Source of the DNA: JAZOXB01 sp040096185
GTDB lineage: Bacteria; Bacillota; Clostridia; Oscillospirales; Oscillospiraceae
Direction of reading: 5' to 3'
Assembly (NCBI RefSeq): GCF_040096185.1
Contig: NZ_JBBMFF010000244.1
Coordinates: forward strand, 1-64,000
DNA: 64,000 nucleotides
Below are positions 57,994 to 64,000 of the stretch, one piece after another (within the stretch, counting starts at the first letter, position 1; each line of letters starts with the position of its first letter). The position numbers and the translations under genes were made by a program. The notes under the pieces were generated by a model. It was given only the letters and a program-made list of their open reading frames with translations. It had not been told where the DNA came from and did no database searches.

Positions 57994-59796
57994 TCATCGC
58001 TCCACCCCGAAATCTTTCAACCGATCCCAAGCAACATCAATGTAATATTGCTTGTCCAGTTCATCCGGGATAGGAAGGTTGGTCACATCATCATTGATGA
58101 AGAAACAATGATCCGGGGTGTTGCCGAACTTTTCAGGGTTCTTTTCCCGGCCCTTGACGATTTTCCCGGAAACCTTGAAGATTCCGCCCTTGCTCTGATC
58201 TTTGGAAGCGAACACCCGGAAGGTTTTATCCGTCTGAACCTCACCGCCGCTGAAGCGGGTAATTTTCTTGGAACGGCCTTTTTCATCCCTGATCTTGGCT
58301 TCCGTAATCACCGGGGAATAAAGGGCATATTTGTACTTGCTGGACACCTTCACAACCTTCTGAAAATCTCGAAGATCGGAACATTCCATGATGGTTGTTT
58401 CCGGGCTGATCCCCTGAAGGAAATAGTTCACAATGGCCCGGTTGACAATGGGAAGGTCATAATCCAGATCAGACAGCTTTTTGACATAGGCACCCTTGCA
58501 CTTCCAGCGGGGTTTCCCTTTTTCGTCACGAAGCGGCCCGGAAGGAACAATGATGTAATTGTTCACATCCTTCTGATACACCTTTTGAAATTCATCAAAT
58601 TCAAGGCGCATCCCGGTTCTTTGCTCCCACTCCCAACACAGATCGTCCAGCATTTCAAAATCTTCATACCGGCGAAGTTTGACCAAAATACCATCCGTGT
58701 TGCTCTGGATGATTTCACAATGATCTTCCAGCCGTTCAATCAAATCCAGAAGAAGAAGCTGACCGCCCACACAAACATTGTTGGCTTGCCGGGGGTCATA
58801 CATGGCATTGTGCTTATCCTTCATAGCTCCATAGGTGCTGTTCAGAACAATCTTGTAAGGCTGTTGCATGGGGTTCTTTTCCGCCTTCAGCTTCAGGCGG
58901 GTGTGGTAGATTTCCGCATACTTGGAAGGATCGTGAACATTGCGGGAAAGCCACTTATAAACCAGCATCAAAGACGGGTAATAGGAAGCCACATCCACAT
59001 TGACAAACCAACCTTCCCCGTGATATTTGGGAATGGCCCCGTGAAGGCCACCCCAAGCGAACACATGGGGAACCCCGGCCACATCCAGTTCAAGGGTTTT
59101 GGAATAATCACGGTTCAAGGGGTTCTTGTACCAATTCAAAACTTCCGTGTATTTTTCGATCCGCAAGCTGGGCGGGAACTCAATTTCAAATTCATCATTG
59201 TGTTCCCGTTGAACGGCCCCAAGGATTTTGGCGGAAAGCTGTGCTTTGGTGCGGCCAATGTCAGAAATGGGAAGGTGGAACGCCTTCACAAGTGACATTT
59301 GGGCATCAAATTCATCTTCCTTCCGCCGTAACCACACTTCCACCGTCTGTTCCACATCATGGCGGCAATATTTGACCGTTTCGGCCAACTCTGCTTCAGT
59401 CAAAGGCCGGTCAATGTCGAAGGGAACAGAAGTTTCTTTAATGGAATGGCCCATGAACGCTTCCAGCGCCTTTAGGCTGATTGGCGGGTTCGGCATCACA
59501 TCATAATTGATCAGCGGGTATTCCCTGAACAGGCTTGAATATCTGTAACCGGGTTTATCCTCTGCAATGATCCAATCATTCACAGGCTTTGGATCAAACC
59601 CACACAGAATGGCCTTCAGGATGTACTGATCATAGTTCCGGGAATTGTAACCGGCCCAAATCACACCCTTGTGTTCCTCATAGAAGCGTTTCAGCTTGTC
59701 GGGATCGTTGATAATCACGGTTTCTTTTCGGGCGTTCAGGTCGATCAGGACAACCAGCCAGTCATACCGGAAAACCTCAAAATCATAGAAGATCAT
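57994..59796 (-). CDS. Family B DNA polymerase, phage type
   Basis: 600 residues. 3'-5' exonuclease motif Exo I (FYDFEVF), Exo II (WAGYNSRNYDQYI) and Exo III (YCRHDVEQT) come first. Polymerase motif A is VDVASYYPSLM, motif B KIVLNSTYGAM, and motif C is the variant QSNTDGI in place of YxDTDS. Compact for the family. It replicates the phage genome with the D5 helicase and the DUF669 protein. ATG at 59796 has AAAGG ten bases upstream. Confidence 0.92.
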   Translation of the reverse strand: MIFYDFEVFRYDWLVVLIDLNARKETVIINDPDKLKRFYEEHKGVIWAGYNSRNYDQYILKAILCGFDPKPVNDWIIAEDKPGYRYSSLFREYPLINYDVMPNPPISLKALEAFMGHSIKETSVPFDIDRPLTEAELAETVKYCRHDVEQTVEVWLRRKEDEFDAQMSLVKAFHLPISDIGRTKAQLSAKILGAVQREHNDEFEIEFPPSLRIEKYTEVLNWYKNPLNRDYSKTLELDVAGVPHVFAWGGLHGAIPKYHGEGWFVNVDVASYYPSLMLVYKWLSRNVHDPSKYAEIYHTRLKLKAEKNPMQQPYKIVLNSTYGAMKDKHNAMYDPRQANNVCVGGQLLLLDLIERLEDHCEIIQSNTDGILVKLRRYEDFEMLDDLCWEWEQRTGMRLEFDEFQKVYQKDVNNYIIVPSGPLRDEKGKPRWKCKGAYVKKLSDLDYDLPIVNRAIVNYFLQGISPETTIMECSDLRDFQKVVKVSSKYKYALYSPVITEAKIRDEKGRSKKITRFSGGEVQTDKTFRVFASKDQSKGGIFKVSGKIVKGREKNPEKFGNTPDHCFFINDDVTNLPIPDELDKQYYIDVAWDRLKDFGVER

Positions 59797-59884
59797 CAAC
59801 TCACATCCTTTCAGCTTTTGTGAAATCGGTCAGCGTTTCCGCCTTATCAGCCCCGCCACGGGAAGGCTTTCACTTGGGGCCACT

Positions 59885-59902
59885 CCGGGGCTTTCGCCCC
59901 GG
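59885..59902 (-). promoter_or_regulatory. GAAA-tetraloop hairpin between DUF669 and polymerase genes
   Basis: CCGGGGC-GAAA-GCCCCGG, 7 bp, in a 170-bp gap with a second small hairpin (TGTC-TTTTAG-GACA) nearer the DUF669 stop. No T-run, so RNA processing or protection is more likely than termination. Confidence 0.5.
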
Positions 59903-59968
59903 CTTGAAAGTGAACTTTCAAAAATGGTTGGTGTCCTAAAAGACACTTCCATTGTAAAAAATTTTGGG

Positions 59969-60439
59969 TCAGTTTTCAACCTCGAAAACTTCTTCAACGG
60001 TGATGGAATTGAAGCGGGAATCATCGTAGTCCACCGCATATTCCAAGTTTCCATCAATGGCTTCCGCCACATCAAGAACAAGCTGGGAAAACTGCTTGTA
60101 GCTGGTGAAGCTGACAGGAACACCGGAATCCAGCTTTTCAAGGAAGCCCATAGCGGAAGCGATCATGTTTTTGTCATTCTTGGTGCCGTAAAGGACACGG
60201 TTCATGAAAAGGCGCTGGTTCTTGAACTCACCGGACAGGATTTTGAAGGACACGGCCAGCATGGGACGGTTGGGATCGGCCTTGGTGCCTTTGATCTCCA
60301 TGCTTTCCAGCTTCACTTCATACTTGCCAGCGGGGATGGTGGGGAAATCACCGCCGCCATTCTTCTTGGCATCCTCCACATCAGCCTGAAGGCCCTTCAG
60401 ATCAACAGAACGATCAATCTTGTCAAAATCAATAGCCAT
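59969..60439 (-). CDS. DUF669-family single-strand DNA-binding-like protein
   Basis: 156 residues. DFPTIPAGKYEVKLESMEIKGTKADPNRPMLAVSFKILSGEFKNQRLFMNRVLYG matches DUF669, an OB-like beta fold of phage recombination/replication cassettes. It is thought to bind single-stranded DNA; not shown here. Acidic C-terminus (VEEVFEVEN) like SSB tails. GGAGG precedes the ATG. Confidence 0.85.
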   Translation of the reverse strand: MAIDFDKIDRSVDLKGLQADVEDAKKNGGGDFPTIPAGKYEVKLESMEIKGTKADPNRPMLAVSFKILSGEFKNQRLFMNRVLYGTKNDKNMIASAMGFLEKLDSGVPVSFTSYKQFSQLVLDVAEAIDGNLEYAVDYDDSRFNSITVEEVFEVEN

Positions 60440-60467
60440 AGTTTTTTACCTCCAAAAAATGTATTTA

Positions 60468-60854
60468 TTAAATGGTTTTCAGAAGATCAGCCAACCCACC
60501 AAACAGGGTATCAAGCACCTTGGCCGCTTTGTCAGCCGTTTCCTTGGCCCTGTTCATGTTGTCAACTTCTTCTTTCGTAGGGGAAAAACCACCATCAGGA
60601 ATGAACAGATCATCAGGAAGAACGGTGTTCAGCAGATGATCAAGGGCCGCATCCGCCATCACATCACAAAAATCTTCATGATGTTCAGCGTAATTCCGAA
60701 TGGCGATCTTGGCGGCGGAACGATGAAGTTCGATCAGGGCTTCACCATCAGCACCGGGCGGGGGGGGGATCAGGTTGGCGCACACCTGAATCTTGCGGAA
60801 CAGGCCACGCTTGTTCATTTCCTCTTTGAAATGGTTCAGGGCATCGTTTTTCAT
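60468..60854 (-). CDS. Phage protein of unknown function
   Basis: 128 residues, helical, with QVCANLIPPPPGADGEALIELHRSAAKIAIRNYAEHHEDF in the middle. It lies between the DUF669 and nuclease-ATPase genes and is likely part of the recombination cassette. AGGAGG precedes the ATG. No family recognised. Confidence 0.65.
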   Translation of the reverse strand: MKNDALNHFKEEMNKRGLFRKIQVCANLIPPPPGADGEALIELHRSAAKIAIRNYAEHHEDFCDVMADAALDHLLNTVLPDDLFIPDGGFSPTKEEVDNMNRAKETADKAAKVLDTLFGGLADLLKTI

Positions 60855-60867
60855 TTTGGGTTCCTCC

Positions 60868-61203
60868 TTATATTTGGTTGGAAATTATCTTTCCAATTTC
60901 CCTGACTGCATGGGCGATCTTCTCACGGTTTATCCGTTTTTCTTGAAGAACACCCGTGATAACTGCGGCTTCCGTCTGAATGTCCTGAAAGGCTCTGTGA
61001 TTGCTTTCAAGGTCAGCTTCATAGGAAGCAAGGTCTGTGTTCTCACCGGCCTTGGCCGATCTGACTTCTTCATCAGCCTTTTCAGCGTATTCCCGGAAAT
61101 ACTTGGCCGCTTCATAACCCATGTATTTTTCAACCAGATATTCAAAATCACGGGCCTTGAAGATGGTTTCAGGCTTCCCGGCAATCATCAGCACATCAGC
61201 CAT
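60868..61203 (-). CDS. Phage protein of unknown function, coiled coil
   Basis: 111 residues: MADVLMIAGKPETIFKARDFEYLVEKYMGYEAAKYFREYAEK, then coiled coil. Adjacent (stop-start contact) to the nuclease-ATPase gene. No family recognised. Confidence 0.65.
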   Translation of the reverse strand: MADVLMIAGKPETIFKARDFEYLVEKYMGYEAAKYFREYAEKADEEVRSAKAGENTDLASYEADLESNHRAFQDIQTEAAVITGVLQEKRINREKIAHAVREIGKIISNQI

Positions 61204-63188
61204 TATTCTTCACGCTTCTTCCGGGTACGGCGGGGCGGGTTAGCATCCGTCTTGGGTGCGGGTTCCTCTGCCTGTGCCTTGGGGCGATCCCACAGGGGGC
61301 AACCATCGGGGCCGCCTTCCTTGTGGCAACGGTGGCCAGCGTCAATGGACGGACAAAGGGGGATTTCCGGGTTCTGATCGTGCTGTCTGAAAATGCGTTC
61401 ACCGTCCGGGCATTTGGGAAGATCGTTCCAAGGCGGGGTGTCACCGGTGGCCGGTTCATCAACAGGAACAGAATCATCCTTTTCACCGCCGCCCGGTGTC
61501 CAAGTTCCATCAGGATCACCACAAGCCGCCTTTGCCGCATCTTCAGCCGGATCATAGTTACCAGCCGGAGGCGGGGTTACAGTCTTGACCTTTCTGCCCC
61601 TTCTGCTGGGCGCTGTGGTGGGCGTGTCGGTGATTTCAGGTGCGGGGGTAGCCGGGGTATTGCCGCCACGCTTCACGGCTCCTGCGGCCTTCTGGTTGGC
61701 TTCCTCGTAGACTTCACAGAAAGCGTCATAGGTCAGCGGGATTTCCTTATCACGGACAGTCAAACGGCCACCGCCGAAGATCACTTCAGAAGTCTTGAAA
61801 GACAGCACCCGTTCATCATCGTCCGCCACGATACGGGCCACCAGATCAACCATACCGGCCACCTTGTTTGCCACCTTATCCTGAAGGTTCGGCTTGATGG
61901 AACTGATCTTATCGCCGCCCTTGCGGGTCAGGTCACGGCTTCTGTCCTCATGGCTGATCAGGATGATGTTTTCATAGTCCAGATTCACAAGCCGCTTCAG
62001 GGTGTTCAGGAACTCACTTCTGACCATATCCCACGCACGGAAGGAATCATCAGATTCATGCTTCCAGCCCTGACGGTCACAGATGTAAACCCGGCACGAT
62101 TCATAAACATCTTCCAGAAGGTCAACCACGATGGTTCGGAAATCGTTCTGTTTCTTTTCCAGTTCGGCCACGGCATCCATGAACACTTCATAGGCCAACT
62201 TGCGCTTGGTGATACGGCCTTCCACCGTAACGGTGTCACGAATGGCGATATAGGGGGCATCCACAAACTTGATGTTGCCATCCGTGTTCAACATCAGGGG
62301 ATCGGGGAACTGATTGGCAAAGAAGGTTTTGCCGCTGAAGGGTGCGCCGTAAAGCCACACAACCTTCTTCTTGGTGGCGTTCAGATCACGGCGTTCATTC
62401 TTGGGAAGTAACATATAATCCCATCCTTTCTGACAATATTCTTCATACTCACACCATCCACAAAAATGGTTTGGGTTCTTGGGAAAGTCTGTGGCTTCAA
62501 CCATGTGCTTCACATCGGTCAGGAAGTCCACAATCTTCATGGGGTTGTACTGAACCGGCATCAGCGTTGGTTCAGCATCTTTCAAGGCCGCTTGCAAGCG
62601 GTCACGGAATTGGGAAAGGGTTTCGGTGCTTTTCTGCCTGATCTTGGGCTTTGGAACAATCAGGAAATACATATTTCTGATCCGGTGGCCGGGATGGGTC
62701 AGTTCATACCAATACTTGTATTCGTGAAGCTGACCGGAAACGGCGTAGTTCTTGGCGTTGTTAGAATACTTGAAATCGTACAAATCAAACGCTTCAAATT
62801 CATCCAAATCTTCACCGGTGATCAGCCCATCCAGCTTCAGGCCCTTCCCCACGGGAACCAGATAATCCATGAAGCCGATGAAATCAGCGTTCCCAATAGG
62901 CAATTCAAAGGTTCCGCCCGGTGGCAACATGGCCTTTGCCTTGGGGATCATTGCTTCCAGCTTCATCATTTCATGAATGTGATCATCCGTCAGAACCGGG
63001 AAGCTGTTCTTGTAGAAGTCAAGGGCTTGTTCAACCCCTTCTTCAATGCCGGTGTGAAGGGCGGTGCCAAGGATCAGGGCGTTGTCTGCATCCGTGTTCG
63101 GGATCGTGTCTATCCCTTCCACATATCGCAAGCGGTATTTGTATGGGCATCTATCAAAGACTTCAACCCGGCTGTGGGAAACTCGCAT
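61203..63188 (-). CDS. Cas4/RecB-like nuclease fused to a Sak4-like ATPase
   Basis: 661 residues. Residues 1-258: PD-(D/E)XK nuclease of the RecB/Cas4 type (SHSRVEVFDRCPYKYRLRYVEG; catalytic strand FEAFDLYDFKYS; FCGWCEYEEYC cysteines for a possible Fe-S cluster with Cys14). Residues 259-490: RecA-fold ATPase of the Sak4/AAA_24 type, Walker A WLYGAPFSGKTFFANQF and Walker B FRTIVVDLLEDVYE. Residues 490-661: Pro/Lys-rich tail with Cys/His pairs (HRCHKEGGPDGCPLW). Met259 has its own Shine-Dalgarno (AGAAAGG), so the ATPase may also be made alone. Likely phage recombination. Confidence 0.85.
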   Translation of the reverse strand: MRVSHSRVEVFDRCPYKYRLRYVEGIDTIPNTDADNALILGTALHTGIEEGVEQALDFYKNSFPVLTDDHIHEMMKLEAMIPKAKAMLPPGGTFELPIGNADFIGFMDYLVPVGKGLKLDGLITGEDLDEFEAFDLYDFKYSNNAKNYAVSGQLHEYKYWYELTHPGHRIRNMYFLIVPKPKIRQKSTETLSQFRDRLQAALKDAEPTLMPVQYNPMKIVDFLTDVKHMVEATDFPKNPNHFCGWCEYEEYCQKGWDYMLLPKNERRDLNATKKKVVWLYGAPFSGKTFFANQFPDPLMLNTDGNIKFVDAPYIAIRDTVTVEGRITKRKLAYEVFMDAVAELEKKQNDFRTIVVDLLEDVYESCRVYICDRQGWKHESDDSFRAWDMVRSEFLNTLKRLVNLDYENIILISHEDRSRDLTRKGGDKISSIKPNLQDKVANKVAGMVDLVARIVADDDERVLSFKTSEVIFGGGRLTVRDKEIPLTYDAFCEVYEEANQKAAGAVKRGGNTPATPAPEITDTPTTAPSRRGRKVKTVTPPPAGNYDPAEDAAKAACGDPDGTWTPGGGEKDDSVPVDEPATGDTPPWNDLPKCPDGERIFRQHDQNPEIPLCPSIDAGHRCHKEGGPDGCPLWDRPKAQAEEPAPKTDANPPRRTRKKREE

Positions 63189-63526
63189 TGTTTCACCCCT
63201 TTCACAATAGTCTTGAAGGCTTCAAAGCCTTCCGGGTAAAGGATGAACCCGAACCCCTGTGAACCGTTGATTTGGGCCAAATTACGCTTCTGAAGCACAG
63301 ATGGGGTTCCATCGGTGGCCTTCAGCTCCACTTCAAGGGCAATGCCCTTCACGGTGATCCGCATATCGGGAAGGCCGCTTTTCACATACCGGCTTCCACC
63401 CCAACGCTTTTCATAGAAGCCACAGGGCGGGGCGCTCATGCGGTCAACAGGTTCACCCAAGGGATATATCCCTTCAGCTTCCAGCCATTTCTTCAGGCGA
63501 TTTTCAAAGTTTTTTTCACCGGCCAT
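63110..63526 (-). CDS. VRR-NUC-like nuclease
   Basis: 138 residues. SGLPDMRITVKGIALEVELKATDGTPSVLQKRNLAQI holds the D...ExK core of VRR-NUC PD-(D/E)XK nucleases, and Gln in the following helix. It overlaps the nuclease-ATPase start by 79 bases, an unusually long overlap. It may cut Holliday junctions or flaps. Confidence 0.85.
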   Translation of the reverse strand: MAGEKNFENRLKKWLEAEGIYPLGEPVDRMSAPPCGFYEKRWGGSRYVKSGLPDMRITVKGIALEVELKATDGTPSVLQKRNLAQINGSQGFGFILYPEGFEAFKTIVKGVKQCEFPTAGLKSLIDAHTNTACDMWKG

Positions 63527-63530
63527 CGGC

Positions 63531-63806
63531 TCACCCCTCCAACATCTGAATCAGGCTGTGAATACCTCTGACTTGGGTGAAGCCCTGAATTTTACCCGTT
63601 CCAGCGTAGAATTGGAACAGTTTATCATCAGACTTCCGCCAACAATGGAAATGTCCGGTTTGCTCATTCTTCAGTTGATATTCAATGCCGTGGGCTTCAA
63701 ACTGCTGAATGGCATAGGCGATCCGGTCGGGGTTCTTTGCAACCCGTTCTGAATGAACCTGTTTGGCATGATTTTTTAGGGCATCCCACACTTCATCCCT
63801 TGCCAT
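63531..63806 (-). CDS. Small phage protein of unknown function
   Basis: 91 residues, MARDEVWDALKNHAKQVHSERVAKNPDRIAYAIQQFEAHGIEYQLKNEQTGHFHCWRKSDDKLFQFYAGTGKI. Basic; possible DNA-related. Start at 63806 lies 14 bases inside the upstream gene. No family recognised. Confidence 0.65.
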   Translation of the reverse strand: MARDEVWDALKNHAKQVHSERVAKNPDRIAYAIQQFEAHGIEYQLKNEQTGHFHCWRKSDDKLFQFYAGTGKIQGFTQVRGIHSLIQMLEG

Positions 63807-64000
63807 CGGCCCCACCACCTTCCGCCAAATAGTCACACCATGCAAGGAAGGCACGGCGCAACGGGTTAGTGTTGCCATCATCGGCCCATCCTGCAAAGCC
63901 AATCCACCCATCCCGGTTGAAGCTGATACATTCACGCCGGGTGAAATAGTGGGCGTTCATGTAGATGTAACACTCGGTAATGTGGCCGTTGGTGGCCTTC
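63793..64000 (-). CDS. Partial phage gene at the window edge
   Basis: The last 69 codons of a gene that starts beyond the window: KATNGHITECYIYMNAHYFT, FNRDGWIGFAGWADDGNTNP, LAWCDYLAEGG. The many aromatic residues and translational overlap with the next gene support it. No function can be given. Confidence 0.6.
   Translation of the reverse strand, partial: KATNGHITECYIYMNAHYFTRRECISFNRDGWIGFAGWADDGNTNPLRRAFLAWCDYLAEGGGADGKG

Noticed and set aside
59830..60141. A 103-codon minus-strand frame
   Set aside because: It overlaps the DUF669 gene in another frame and has out-of-frame composition.

Overview
The window looks like a gut Clostridia chromosome, probably Oscillospirales. The evidence is mid-to-high GC and typical Clostridia mobile-element families: Cys-rich VLP protein, TnpV, Maff2, DUF3801 and XkdK-M-type tail genes. 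The species cannot be named. Three mobile elements lie side by side after a short chromosomal stub that holds an MntR/DtxR-like regulator.

Element 1 (about 687-19015) is an 18.3-kb integrative element inserted in the anticodon loop of a host tRNA-Ser(CGA). The 5' half of that tRNA, with its promoter, is at 656-696. The 3' half is at 19006-19063. The shared 10-bp core GACTCGAAAT flanks the element. Just inside the left end is an intact but different tRNA-Ser(CGA), apparently a replacement. Next come a tyrosine integrase, ParB, a ribbon-helix-helix protein, a RepA-like ATPase, a VLP protein, an excisionase-like protein and five 70-bp tandem repeats. The cargo is a defence block: PIN/ImmA pair, type I R-M (hsdR, a membrane protein, hsdS, hsdM), an HTH-AAA-nuclease protein, tnpV, and a cassette of a structured RNA, an HNH protein and an acidic protein.

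Element 2 (about 19120-27023) is a broken conjugative transposon. It has a serine recombinase that has lost its catalytic N-terminus, a cysteine-rich protein, a replication initiator, DUF3801, a VirD4-type coupling protein and a Maff2 peptide. It then stops before the mating-pore genes. Small regulators and two secreted proteins follow.

Element 3 (about 27180 to beyond 64000) is a contractile-tailed prophage with every gene on the minus strand. Read right to left it has: recombination and replication genes (VRR-NUC, nuclease-ATPase fusion, DUF669, family B polymerase, D5 primase-helicase), methyltransferase and nucleotide genes (ThyX, MazG-like), a late regulator, terminase, portal, two tRNAs, a head protein with a metalloprotease-like domain, scaffold, capsid, connector, sheath, tube, frameshifting chaperones, tape measure, baseplate, an adhesin, a retroelement and lysis genes.

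The main discovery is a complete diversity-generating retroelement (DGR) at 29954-34253. It has the classical order target-avd-TR-RT, plus an Arc-like gene. The 124-bp template repeat (31367-31490) and variable repeat (32412-32535) differ at 16 positions. Fifteen of these are adenines in the template, which is the signature of adenine-specific mutagenic retrohoming. The target is a 616-residue tail adhesin that changes 11 residues near its C-terminus.
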